From CAZGEA01 sp964524515 (GTDB taxonomy: Bacteria > Patescibacteriota > Microgenomatia > UBA8517), in assembly GCA_964524515.1 (NCBI GenBank), contig CAZGEA010000002.1:1-64000 (forward strand): a DNA stretch of 64,000 nucleotides. The letters run 5' to 3'. Position 1 is the stretch's first letter. Each line of letters begins with the position of its first letter. A program made the position numbers and the translations under genes. A model generated the notes under the pieces. That model made no database searches and had not been told where the DNA came from. It was given only the letters and a program-made list of their open reading frames with translations. Shown here in pieces: positions 1 to 7,452 of this stretch.

Positions 1-500
<500 letters not shown>

Positions 501-554
501 TTCTCTTTAGCTTTGTTAGTGAATAATTTATAACAATTTAAATTTGTACATTTT

Positions 555-680
555 ATTCTTTCGGTCTTTTGTGCATCTTGGAACTACCTCTTTCCATTCC
601 GAACAGAGTCGTAAAACGAGATAGCGCCAACGATAGTTGTCGGGCAACTGACCGCGAAAATAGGTCAAGGCCGAAGGAAT
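555..680 (+). rRNA. rrf: 5S ribosomal RNA
   Basis: The ends pair to form helix I: the segment at 555-568 is complementary, with two G-U wobbles, to 667-680. The conserved loop-B CCGAAC element is present at ~599-604. The size (~126 nt) and position just after 23S fit 5S rRNA. The ends are set from the terminal helix and may be off by a few bases. Confidence 0.9.
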
Positions 681-724
681 AAAGTATACAAATTGAGTAT
701 AAAAGAAATGGAGGAAAATGAATT

Positions 725-1843
725 TTGTCAAAAACATCATTAAAAAATTTAAAAGAAAATAAATCTTCTGTAATGGAAGATCTTTTGGCTCGTTTTTCCA
801 AAAAAGCTTTAGGCTTTAATAGAAGCCAAAGAATCGAAGCCACATTTGAAGGAATCGAAGGCAAAAAAGCTATATTTAATGTCGGTGGAAAAAGTGAAGG
901 AATAGTTACCGATTTAGCTTTCCAAGAGGCCAGAGATTATATTAAAACCCTCAAAATTGGAGATAAAGTTCAAGCAATTGTTTTGGATCCTGAAAATAGA
1001 GAAGGATATGTAATTCTCTCTTTGCGTCATGCAGCCTCAGATTCGCTTTGGGATGCATTAACTGATGCAGAACAAAAACAAACTGAACTTACAGTTTCAG
1101 TTAAAAATGCATCAAATGCAGGATTAGTTGTTGATTATGCTGGAGTTTCAGGCTTCATTCCAATGTCTCAATTAGGTCGTGCTGTTGCAGGCAATGTTGA
1201 TGCCTTTGTAGGGCGCCAAATCAAAGTTAAAATAGCAGATATCGACAGAGATAAAAGAAAAGTAGTTTTCTCTGAAAAGTATGTATCTGAAGCTGATGAA
1301 TTGGTATTACAAAATGAAGCACTAGCAAAATTAGAAGTTGGAAAAGTTTATTCTGGATCAGTTGTTACAATCACAGATTTCGGTGCATTTGTCACAATTC
1401 CAGTTGACGTTGTTCACGGAAAAACTAGAACATCAATTCCAGTTGAAGGGTTAGTTCATTTGTCAGAATTATCATGGGAAAAGTTTGCCTCAGTCTCTTC
1501 AGTTGTATCAATTGGCGATAAAATAAATGTAAAAGTTATTTCAAACGATGGCAAATTAGCTCTCTCCATTAGACTTGCAAAAGAAGATCCATGGGCAACA
1601 ATCGGAGAAAAGTACCATGTTGACGACAAAATCAAAGGTAAGGTAATGCGTATTACAGAGTTTGGAGCAATCGTAAATATTGAATCAGGTGTTGAAGGAT
1701 TAATTCATATTACAAAAATTCCACCAGCTCAAAAATTAAAAATTGGTGATGAAGTAAATTGCTATATTGAAGAATTAGATACAAAAACTAAAAAGATTTC
1801 ACTAGGGCTTATCTTGTCTGCAAAGACAATGATATATAAGTAA
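725..1843 (+). CDS. rpsA: S1-domain RNA-binding protein (30S ribosomal protein S1-like)
   Basis: The 372-residue protein is built almost entirely of four S1 (OB-fold) domains, at roughly residues 30-100, 115-185, 200-285 and 297-365. Domains 3 and 4 carry the typical ITDFGAFV and ITEFGAIV signatures and GLVHLSEL/GLIHITKI strands. Proteins of this architecture act as ribosomal S1, binding mRNA near the 30S platform. It is shorter than the six-domain proteobacterial S1 but similar to four-domain forms. The TTG start at 725 has GGAGG at 710-714. An ATG at 718 is out of frame and opens only a 14-codon frame, and an in-frame ATG lies at residue 17. It follows the 5S gene directly and may be read from the rRNA operon. 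An S1 protein is notable where most mRNAs look leaderless. Confidence 0.85.
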   Translation: MSKTSLKNLKENKSSVMEDLLARFSKKALGFNRSQRIEATFEGIEGKKAIFNVGGKSEGIVTDLAFQEARDYIKTLKIGDKVQAIVLDPENREGYVILSLRHAASDSLWDALTDAEQKQTELTVSVKNASNAGLVVDYAGVSGFIPMSQLGRAVAGNVDAFVGRQIKVKIADIDRDKRKVVFSEKYVSEADELVLQNEALAKLEVGKVYSGSVVTITDFGAFVTIPVDVVHGKTRTSIPVEGLVHLSELSWEKFASVSSVVSIGDKINVKVISNDGKLALSIRLAKEDPWATIGEKYHVDDKIKGKVMRITEFGAIVNIESGVEGLIHITKIPPAQKLKIGDEVNCYIEELDTKTKKISLGLILSAKTMIYK

Positions 1844-1876
1844 ACTTTACTTTTAAGTATAAAAATACCCCATAGC

Positions 1877-1905
1877 TTGACAAATTAGCCTCAATTTGCT
1901 ATTAT
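1877..1905 (+). promoter_or_regulatory. sigma70-type promoter for the 159-residue orphan
   Basis: TTGACA at 1877-1882, a 17-base spacer and TATTAT at 1900-1905. This near-consensus promoter places the start of transcription near 1912 and gives a ~50-base leader before the gene at 1965. Confidence 0.75.
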
Positions 1906-1964
1906 GGCTCACTTCAAAATTGAAGTCTTATCGTTCTTCGCACTATTTATGTTAGGAGTCCAAA

Positions 1965-2444
1965 ATGTCCACGATTCTACAACTCAAGTCTGAATTCGTA
2001 GAACTATTCAACCTTGTTGATGCCCAAATTGGTGAGATTGAAGATTCTCTCTTGTTGGAAAAGGGCCGGCTTGGGTACCTTCGCGCGTTTATTCAACAAC
2101 AACCGCGTGAATTTCTCAAGCGTATCCGCACGCTTCGACAGTACATGGTTACGAACCTGAAGGCTGCCAACCGGGTGGGTCAACCGCTTGATAAAAAATA
2201 TAAGAAACACATGTTCAAGCCCATGACGCTCGAACAACGCATCAATGTCACCAACGATCTTCTCTTCGGAGAACGTTCGACTGTAATCAATGCGACTGCT
2301 TTTGCCATTGCAGGTGACACGCCGCTGGTTTTTGAAGGTATCATTTCGAGCTTGAAAGCAATCGAAGGCTACTACCTTCGGTGCATGGCTATTCCAGCCG
2401 AAATCAAGGCAGAACAGGAAGCCATCAAGACCGTTGCGGCTTAG
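1965..2444 (+). CDS. Hypothetical protein, 159 aa, helical
   Basis: I do not recognise this protein. It is predicted largely alpha-helical, with no signal peptide or membrane segment and no cysteine motif (a single Cys near residue 140). A basic patch (KKYKKH) lies near residues 77-82. The ATG at 1965 has AGGAG at 1954-1958, a good SD with 6-base spacing, and its own consensus promoter. Its base composition differs from the neighbours: 30 of 60 bases in 2101-2160 are G or C, and it uses codons such as CGC, CTC and AAG freely. It is followed by a hairpin. Together these suggest a self-contained transcription unit of different origin or expression class from radA and rpsA on either side. Confidence 0.75.
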   Translation: MSTILQLKSEFVELFNLVDAQIGEIEDSLLLEKGRLGYLRAFIQQQPREFLKRIRTLRQYMVTNLKAANRVGQPLDKKYKKHMFKPMTLEQRINVTNDLLFGERSTVINATAFAIAGDTPLVFEGIISSLKAIEGYYLRCMAIPAEIKAEQEAIKTVAA

Positions 2445-2466
2445 TGTCGTTTTGTTCATTCCATGC

Positions 2467-2520
2467 AGGGGGAGAGTAATTTATCTTAAATTATTCTTAT
2501 TTGTCTAAAACTCTCCCCTT
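2467..2520 (+). terminator. Terminator-like hairpin after the 159-aa orphan
   Basis: An 11-bp stem pairs 2467-2477 with 2510-2520 (one G-U pair) across a 32-base AT-rich loop. No T-tract follows, so it may act as a 3' stabiliser or a Rho-assisted stop rather than a classical intrinsic terminator. Confidence 0.5.
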
Positions 2521-2546
2521 GTAAAAAAACTTTTTGGAAATATAAT
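2519..2546 (+). promoter_or_regulatory. Putative promoter for the 66-aa Cys-rich protein
   Basis: TTGTAA (2519-2524), 16-base spacer, perfect TATAAT (2541-2546). It sits just upstream of the SD-led small ORF at 2584. Confidence 0.55.
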
Positions 2547-2583
2547 TTACTTGCACCTTCTTCGATAAAAGGAGTGATGTCAA

Positions 2584-2784
2584 ATGAATCCGCAAAGACG
2601 TTTGAGTCAAGTAATCGTTACAGGAATAGACACAGAAAAACGTAAAACCGCTTCTCAGTCCCAACTCTGTGGTGCATACTGTTCCAAATGTAGATACAAT
2701 CGTATTGATCTCACACTCGATCAACACAACATTGAACACGCACGGGGCTGTACGAAAATATTGACTTTAAACAACACTTATTAG
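2584..2784 (+). CDS. Small Cys/His-containing protein, 66 aa
   Basis: The ATG is preceded by AAAGGAGTG ~9 bases upstream, a strong SD, and by a promoter with a perfect TATAAT. The protein is basic at the N-terminus and has a CGAYCSKC cluster (three Cys in eight residues), followed by two His and a GC pair (HNIEHARGC). This spacing could form a small zinc site, but no known family is recognised. It is bounded downstream by a perfect 10-bp hairpin. It belongs with the preceding orphan in style (SD plus promoter plus hairpin) rather than with radA. It could be spurious, but three independent signals support it. Confidence 0.6.
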   Translation: MNPQRRLSQVIVTGIDTEKRKTASQSQLCGAYCSKCRYNRIDLTLDQHNIEHARGCTKILTLNNTY

Positions 2785-2804
2785 TTTTTTTCAGTTCCAA
2801 CGGC

Positions 2805-2849
2805 GTGCCGAAGACTTAGAGCAAACTCTACAGAAAACTTCTTCGGCAC
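2805..2849 (+). terminator. Strong hairpin between the 66-aa protein and radA
   Basis: A perfect 10-bp stem, GTGCCGAAGA (2805-2814) with TCTTCGGCAC (2840-2849), has an inner AGAG/CTCT pairing. There is no T-run after it, but a T-run precedes it at 2784-2791. It likely ends or stabilises the upstream transcript. Confidence 0.55.
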
Positions 2850-2878
2850 ACCAAATAAACTTCACGTATAATCCATGT

Positions 2879-4201
2879 ATGGCCAAATCAAAAATTGTTT
2901 ATGTGTGTGATAATTGTGGCTATTCGCAAGTAGGTTGGAGCGGAAAATGTCCACAATGTAATAAGTGGGGCTCACTTGTCGAAACACTATCCGAATCACC
3001 AAACACATCTTCATCATCAAAATTAAAAAATATAAATGTAAAACCCAAATCTTTAAGTGAAATAAAACTTGCTCAAATCAATAGAATTAAAACAAATATT
3101 CCCGAACTAGATAGAGTATTGGGTGGAGGCTTTGTTCCAGGTCAAATTGTACTACTTGCTGGGGAACCGGGCATTGGTAAATCAACAATTTTATTGGAAG
3201 TCTGTCAAAAATTGGGCAATTCTTTCTACGCTTCAGGTGAGGAATCAGCCCTTCAAATCAAAATTCGAGCAGAAAGATTAAAATTAGATGGAAAAAATAT
3301 TTCCTTACTCGAAGAGACAAACATAGATAACATTATTTCATCAATTCAATCAGAAAATTCCCAAAATAAGGTTAATTTTGCTGTCATTGATTCCATCCAA
3401 ACAATGCGAACTGATGATTTGTCCGGTATGTCAGGGTCGGTGGGCCAAGTAAGAGAATCAACTTACAGATTAGTTCGAATGTCTAAAACTCTAAACATTC
3501 CAACAGTTGTTGTGGGGCACGTTACAAAAGAAGGAACAGTTGGAGGTCCTGCTCTTCTGGCTCATTTAGTCGATACTGTTTTATGGTTCGAAGGTGAAAA
3601 AGATTCACAACTTCGTGTAATTCGAGCCTATAAAAACAGATTTGGCCCAACAGATGAAACTGGTATGTTTGAAATGAAAGATTCGGGGCTAGTTTCAATC
3701 TCAGATCCATCAAAAGTATTTCAAAGTGGTGTGGGTGATGGGGTGGCAGGTGTTGCAAGGTCCGTCATAATGCAAGGAACTCGTCCTGTCATAATTGAAA
3801 TTCAGTCCTTAATTTCAAAATCAAGTTTCCCGCTTCCAAGACGCGTCGCACAAGGAATTGATGCCAAAAGGCTAGAACTAATCCTCGCTGTACTGTCCAG
3901 AAGGTGTGGAATCGATTTATCAACATTTGATGTTTATGTTAATGCCGTTGGGGGAATAAACGTTAAAGATCCGGCAGTTGATTTGGCAGTAGCATTGTCT
4001 CTTGCATCTTCAAAATTTGATAAACCACTACCAAAGTTCTCGGTTTCAGCTGGGGAAGTAGGCTTGCTAGGTGAAATTCGCCCAGTTTTCTCTCAAGAAA
4101 AAAGGTTAAAGGAAGCTAAATCATTGGGTTATAAAATTGTTTTTTCTCCATCAAAATTTCAATTTTTGCCAATGGCAATTAAAGAAATATTCTCCAAATA
4201 G
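2879..4201 (+). CDS. radA: DNA repair protein RadA (Sms)
   Basis: RadA is a RecA-like ATPase and branch-migration helicase acting in recombination and natural transformation. All hallmarks are visible in the 440 residues: an N-terminal C4 zinc finger (Cys10, 13, 24, 27), a Walker A motif GEPGIGKS at 95-102, the diagnostic KNRFG motif at 252-256, and a C-terminal Lon-protease-like domain (SAGEVGLLGEIRPV region). Length is normal. The ATG at 2879 lies 6 bases after a perfect TATAAT (2867-2872) with no SD, so the mRNA is probably leaderless. A RadA partner role in DNA uptake fits the comEA/comEC genes at 45264-47611. Confidence 0.97.
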   Translation: MAKSKIVYVCDNCGYSQVGWSGKCPQCNKWGSLVETLSESPNTSSSSKLKNINVKPKSLSEIKLAQINRIKTNIPELDRVLGGGFVPGQIVLLAGEPGIGKSTILLEVCQKLGNSFYASGEESALQIKIRAERLKLDGKNISLLEETNIDNIISSIQSENSQNKVNFAVIDSIQTMRTDDLSGMSGSVGQVRESTYRLVRMSKTLNIPTVVVGHVTKEGTVGGPALLAHLVDTVLWFEGEKDSQLRVIRAYKNRFGPTDETGMFEMKDSGLVSISDPSKVFQSGVGDGVAGVARSVIMQGTRPVIIEIQSLISKSSFPLPRRVAQGIDAKRLELILAVLSRRCGIDLSTFDVYVNAVGGINVKDPAVDLAVALSLASSKFDKPLPKFSVSAGEVGLLGEIRPVFSQEKRLKEAKSLGYKIVFSPSKFQFLPMAIKEIFSK

Positions 4202-4222
4202 GGCATAGATTTAAACACATAC

Positions 4223-4231
4223 TTATCCACA
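4223..4231 (+). promoter_or_regulatory. Isolated DnaA box
   Basis: TTATCCACA matches the consensus DnaA box exactly. It stands alone downstream of radA, so it is not an origin by itself. It could titrate DnaA or be a chance match. Confidence 0.3.
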
Positions 4232-4328
4232 TTTTATGGTTGATTTTATTTTTCCCATGAACAAGACCAAATAATATGATAGTTAACTATAGGGAGTAAT
4301 AAAATGGAGGTATTCTATATTATAGGAT

Positions 4329-4357
4329 TTGACTTTCAAAAAAGGAAGTGATAGTAT
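4329..4357 (+). promoter_or_regulatory. Promoter for a non-coding RNA
   Basis: TTGACT (4329-4334), exactly 17 bases, then TAGTAT (4352-4357). Transcription would start near 4364, within a stretch with no convincing ORF that ends in a strong hairpin and T-run at 4545-4609. Confidence 0.65.
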
Positions 4358-4363
4358 GACTTC

Positions 4364-4609
4364 AAGAAACAGAAAAAGCATCGCTACCGCTAGCTGTTCA
4401 GTATGATTACTCATACGATAAGCCACTAATAGAGATGCTTAACTGTTAAATTTTGCGGTTTACCCAGGACAGGCTAAGAAGGATAAACCAATTTCAGACT
4501 AAACATATTAAGGCACTCTGTCAAGAGTGTTTTTGTCAGTTGTAGGGCTCTAGAAGGGGCGGGTGGTACGTAGGGCAGGCTTACTACCCGCACCTTTTAG
4601 AGCTCTTTT
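4364..4609 (+). ncRNA. Candidate structured non-coding RNA, ~245 nt
   Basis: The stretch is bracketed by a near-consensus promoter and a strong 3' hairpin and contains several nested helices. AAGCATC near 4377 pairs with GATGCTT near 4434. GTATGA/TCATAC form a 6-bp hairpin near 4401-4416. GGTTTA/TAAACC enclose a purine-rich loop (~4457-4489). CACTCT/AGAGTG form another hairpin near 4514-4529. No features of RNase P, tmRNA or SRP RNA were found. A 17-codon frame (4356-4406) exists, but its ATG overlaps the promoter -10 box, so it is unlikely to be translated. The next gene, sortase, appears to have its own promoter, so this looks like an independent RNA. Confidence 0.55.
4545..4609 (+). terminator. 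Intrinsic terminator of the candidate ncRNA
   Basis: A 24-bp stem pairs 4545-4568 with 4582-4605 (three G-U wobbles, one G-A mismatch) around a 13-base loop and is followed by TTTT. It is one of the strongest hairpins in the window. Confidence 0.7.
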
Positions 4610-4632
4610 AGCTTCATCATTATTATTAATTT

Positions 4633-5349
4633 ATGTATCCGTACGCTTGGGATTACCCAGCATTTCCAGTTAATTCGTCAATGACTCTGCCAGAGAAAAC
4701 TCAAATGGTAGTATCCAAACGTGCTTTAATATATAAAAAGCTATCAATCCTGTTCTTATCAGCATTTTTAATTTTCGCAATTTTCTCCTATGGTCCATCA
4801 ATCTTCTTTTGGGCACAATCATATTTATCAGGAAGGGGAGATTCAGCACAAAATCTCTCAATTCAAACTAGCTTCGGAAACGATGTTTTGAGTATGAGAA
4901 AGCCACCATCAGATTATCAACCAAGGCTAGATACTCAACTCTCAAAAGATAATTGGCTAATAGTGCCTTCAATAGGCATAAAAACTCAAATCAATGAGGC
5001 ATCAGATTCAGACTTTGAAGATGCATTAAAAAAAGGAGTTTGGCGCGTGCCTGAATTTGGTACTCCATTCTCTCGCTCATACCCAACAATCTTTGCAGCT
5101 CATAGATTTGGTTATATAGCTTGGAGCAATTCATACAGGCACTATAACTCATTCTATAACCTTCCAAAGCTAAACGAAGGGGATACTGTCGAGGTAGTTT
5201 GGAATCAAAGAAAGTATGTCTTTGCAATTTACGGGCAATCAGAAGGTGAAGAAATCACTGACTATTCAGCTGACTTAATTTTATACACCTGTCTTGATTT
5301 AAGCTCAAATGTGCGTGTCTTTAAATACGCCAAGTTACTAGAAATTTAA
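4633..5349 (+). CDS. Sortase family transpeptidase
   Basis: Sortases cleave a sorting motif in secreted proteins and join them to the cell surface. The 238-residue protein has one N-terminal membrane anchor (~residues 38-62) and a C-terminal sortase beta-barrel. The catalytic triad is visible: His157 in TIFAAHRFG, Cys220 in LILYTC and Arg228 in SSNVRVFKY. A TATTAT box at 4621-4626 lies 6 bases before the ATG and there is no SD, so translation is probably leaderless; an internal ATG at 4681 is an alternative. The next gene encodes a small exported protein with a C-terminal hydrophobic segment and basic tail, a possible substrate. The class (D/E-like) is not resolved. Confidence 0.88.
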   Translation: MYPYAWDYPAFPVNSSMTLPEKTQMVVSKRALIYKKLSILFLSAFLIFAIFSYGPSIFFWAQSYLSGRGDSAQNLSIQTSFGNDVLSMRKPPSDYQPRLDTQLSKDNWLIVPSIGIKTQINEASDSDFEDALKKGVWRVPEFGTPFSRSYPTIFAAHRFGYIAWSNSYRHYNSFYNLPKLNEGDTVEVVWNQRKYVFAIYGQSEGEEITDYSADLILYTCLDLSSNVRVFKYAKLLEI

Positions 5350-5429
5350 GGTGCAAAAGCGACTACAAATCTTATAGATTTGAGATATTAAATTGTTTGA
5401 ATTTAATACCTATAATTAATTGTTAACAC

Positions 5430-5457
5430 TTGACAAATGGCTATTATATGTTAATAT
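5430..5457 (+). promoter_or_regulatory. Promoter upstream of the 88-aa exported protein
   Basis: TTGACA (5430-5435), 16-base spacer, TAATAT (5452-5457). It gives a ~45-base AT-rich leader before the ATG at 5509. Confidence 0.6.
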
Positions 5458-5508
5458 ACTTAATCTACTTAATAACCTATAACATTTAATTATATACACA
5501 ATAAATAT

Positions 5509-5775
5509 ATGAATATCAAAAATACATTAATGATCAGCACCGTTTTACTCGGGCTTTTATCTATGCCTACAAACGCTTTAGCTGACAATACAACTTGTGT
5601 CACTCAATACGGTGGAGCAGTAGTTTGTGGAGCTGAAACTCCTAAAACTCCAACTGTAGTCCATACTCCTAAAAATACAGCTTTGGGTGATGTCAATTCC
5701 GCTTTAGTCGCAGGCTCATTATTTGCACTTGGGGCTTTTACGTTCCTTAAGTCAAGAAACATTTCCCCAAGATAA
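5509..5775 (+). CDS. Small exported, C-terminally anchored protein, 88 aa
   Basis: Residues 1-25 form a signal peptide with a typical ANALA-type cleavage region. A short mature part with two Cys and Pro/Thr-rich stretches (TPKTPTVVHTPK) follows. A hydrophobic segment (~residues 64-80) and a basic tail (KSRNISPR) close the protein. This layout resembles a sortase cell-wall sorting signal, but no LPXTG is present; TALGD just before the hydrophobic stretch is the only motif-like element. Its position directly after a sortase gene makes it a candidate substrate. The function is otherwise unknown. It has its own promoter and no clear SD. Confidence 0.7.
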   Translation: MNIKNTLMISTVLLGLLSMPTNALADNTTCVTQYGGAVVCGAETPKTPTVVHTPKNTALGDVNSALVAGSLFALGAFTFLKSRNISPR

Positions 5776-5790
5776 TATAGAAAAAGGCTA

Positions 5791-5819
5791 TTAACGAAAA
5801 GCTCATTTCGTGGTATAAT
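5791..5819 (+). promoter_or_regulatory. Promoter of the 6116-9186 gene block
   Basis: TTAACG (5791-5796), 17-base spacer, TATAAT (5814-5819) with an extended TGG just before it. It is predicted to start transcription near 5826 and make a leader of ~250 bases. Confidence 0.7.
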
Positions 5820-5825
5820 ATTCGA

Positions 5826-6079
5826 TTTTCTTTAGAAGACGGGGTTTGATAATATATACCTCCTCATACCTCTTCTTCTGAAGATTTTTCAGACTTTGAT
5901 CCCAAAAAATTTAATAATTTCTGGGGTTCCTTAACAAGGAAGGCTAAAAATAAATTTTCTCAAAACGATTAAATTCGATTGAATCGGGTGCTCCGTATTG
6001 CGTACAAGAGGCTTGTGCGCAGTATGGAGCAATAATGCCCGATATCGATATCGAATCTGTTTAAGGAGAGGATACTCTC
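5826..6079 (+). promoter_or_regulatory. Long structured 5' leader with possible SD sequestration
   Basis: No ORF is convincing here. Hairpins are seen at ~5902-5930 (CCCA/TGGG with AAATT/AATTT), at ~5928-5944 (TTCCTT AAC AAGGAA), and a very strong one at 5989-6031. CCTCTTCTT at 5869-5877 can pair over 9 bases (one G-U) with the SD AAGGAGAGG at 6063-6071. This arrangement resembles a cis-regulatory leader (riboswitch- or thermosensor-like), but it matches no family I recognise. Confidence 0.5.
5989..6031 (+). promoter_or_regulatory. 20-bp wobble-rich hairpin in leader
   Basis: 5989-6008 pairs with 6012-6031 with no mismatch, and every non-Watson-Crick position is a G-U pair. The loop is only 3 bases. 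Outside it, ATCGGG (5983-5988) can pair with CCCGAT (6038-6043). The pairing pattern suggests selection at the RNA level rather than a DNA palindrome. Confidence 0.65.
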
Positions 6080-6115
6080 ATGGCAAAGTAGAATAAAAAG
6101 TAAGGTGTCGTTATC

Positions 6116-6943
6116 TTGGTTGGTTTGGAAAACGATCCTCGTTTTCTAATTGCTGAGGTAATGAAAGCTGGATATTTTATTGAAGATGACCAACTTCATC
6201 CATTTATGAATGAATGGAAGGTCATTATTCGTCGTTCATCTGACAATTCAATCGTTACTGAAGAAGAGGTCTTGGATGTACTCACACCAAAACCTGTTGC
6301 AGTGGCGAGCACAGCAAGCGCGACCAATGGAAATAAAGCAGATCCCTTTGGACCGCAAATGCCAGTGCCATCCCTTGGAATCCCGGTTTTTGGGTCATCG
6401 TCAAAAGTGGCCACCAAGCCAGACGATCAAGCTACATCTGCTACACCAAAGATAGGGATACCAAAATTAGGTAGTCCTACTGTACCTGCTGCGGCTCAAC
6501 CAGCGCAACAGACAGCCGCCGCCGCTCCACCTCCACGACAAGTCGAAGTGGACTACAAGCGTATCGAGCAAATCATTGATCAGGCTGTTGCTGCTCGTCT
6601 TAAGCCTATTTCAACTTCGCTTGAAAATGTGGTGACCGAAGCAGATCTTGCAAGCGCCACAGAGGGTATCGACAACACCCGCGATCAAATCGCAAACATG
6701 ATATCAAACCATTTTCGTCCCGCAAATGGGGATGATCCCGGGGGTAGCATGACTGTACTTATTCAGGATGTTAACTTCCTGAAGAAACGAGTCAAAGCTG
6801 ACGAGCAATCTTCACACGATGAAGGTTATCAAGAAGGGATTAAAGACGCCGAGACACAAAAGTTTTGGGTCAGTCTTTATTCGATTTTTGGAATCACAAT
6901 CGTTGTGCTTCTGGCCGGCTTTTTCGTTCTCGCAATGATCTAA
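6116..6943 (+). CDS. Tail-anchored coiled-coil protein with Pro/Ala linker; in-frame stops upstream
   Basis: The frame has a globular N-terminal part (~residues 1-58), a Pro/Ala/Gly-rich linker with repeated LGIP/IGIPKLG motifs (~60-140), a probable coiled coil (~145-240) and one C-terminal membrane span (250-275), so most of it would be cytoplasmic. No known family is recognised. The TTG at 6116 has AGGTG 8 bases upstream. However, a much better SD (AAGGAGAGG, 6063-6071) serves an ATG at 6080 in the same frame, interrupted by TAG (codon 4) and TAA (codon 8): MAK-stop-NKK-stop-GVVILVG. It is therefore a shortened gene, a readthrough gene, a uORF arrangement or a decaying gene. Composition is richer in G+C than flanking genes. 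Confidence 0.65.
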   Translation: MVGLENDPRFLIAEVMKAGYFIEDDQLHPFMNEWKVIIRRSSDNSIVTEEEVLDVLTPKPVAVASTASATNGNKADPFGPQMPVPSLGIPVFGSSSKVATKPDDQATSATPKIGIPKLGSPTVPAAAQPAQQTAAAAPPPRQVEVDYKRIEQIIDQAVAARLKPISTSLENVVTEADLASATEGIDNTRDQIANMISNHFRPANGDDPGGSMTVLIQDVNFLKKRVKADEQSSHDEGYQEGIKDAETQKFWVSLYSIFGITIVVLLAGFFVLAMI

Positions 6944-6955
6944 GGAGGGGTAAAA

Positions 6956-7438
6956 ATGAAGACAATTATTCGTTGGTTCTTCGCACTCCTTATGCTTGGT
7001 ACAATTTTTGTATTGGTTGTCGCAATTGGCATCCAATATAACAACAAGACCGGCGATTTGAGTGCATGGAAGAAGATTTTGTCAGGTGAAGTGACACCAG
7101 AATCTACATTGACTACGGTGCCCATTTCAACTGAGATTCCAACGCAAACTATCGAGCCAACGGCAACGCCTATGGCAACTGAGAATATTCCAAGTTTTGT
7201 TACGGCATCACCAATGCCTGACAACACTGATGTTCCGACAGCGACGTTAACGGCAACGCCAACGGCAAGTCCAACTTGGACTCCGACGGCAATTCCGCCA
7301 ACGTCGACCGCTACTCTTACGAGTACATCAACTGCGACTGAAGTTTCATCTATAGTTCCTGAAATTACAGGGACTCCTGATACACGTCCATATGGACTTC
7401 AGACGCGGAGTGCAGTTCAAACACAAGCAGCAAAGTAA
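6956..7438 (+). CDS. Membrane-anchored Thr/Pro-rich protein, 160 aa
   Basis: A single N-terminal membrane segment (~residues 7-27) is followed by ~130 residues dominated by Thr, Pro, Ser and Ala (TPTASPTWTPTA-type repeats). This resembles low-complexity, possibly glycosylated, extracellular stalks. No catalytic domain is seen. The SD AAGGAGGGG lies just before the ATG and overlaps the stop region of the previous gene, so the two are co-transcribed. The C-terminal ~20 residues (TRPYGLQTRSAVQTQAAK) are less repetitive. The function is unknown; a spacer or surface-layer role is a guess. Confidence 0.75.
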   Translation: MKTIIRWFFALLMLGTIFVLVVAIGIQYNNKTGDLSAWKKILSGEVTPESTLTTVPISTEIPTQTIEPTATPMATENIPSFVTASPMPDNTDVPTATLTATPTASPTWTPTAIPPTSTATLTSTSTATEVSSIVPEITGTPDTRPYGLQTRSAVQTQAAK

Positions 7439-7452
7439 CATTGGAGAAGATG

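Noticed and set aside
4356..4406. 17-codon ORF MTSRNRKSIATASCSV with AAGGAAG upstream
   Set aside because: Its ATG overlaps the -10 box of a well-spaced promoter, so it would not be on the transcript; an RNA explanation fits better.
4457..4490. SRP RNA (4.5S) similarity in the candidate ncRNA (CAGGACAGG ... AAGAAGGA)
   Set aside because: The diagnostic helix-8 GGAA/AGCA arrangement is not present and the flanks do not fold into the SRP hairpin.
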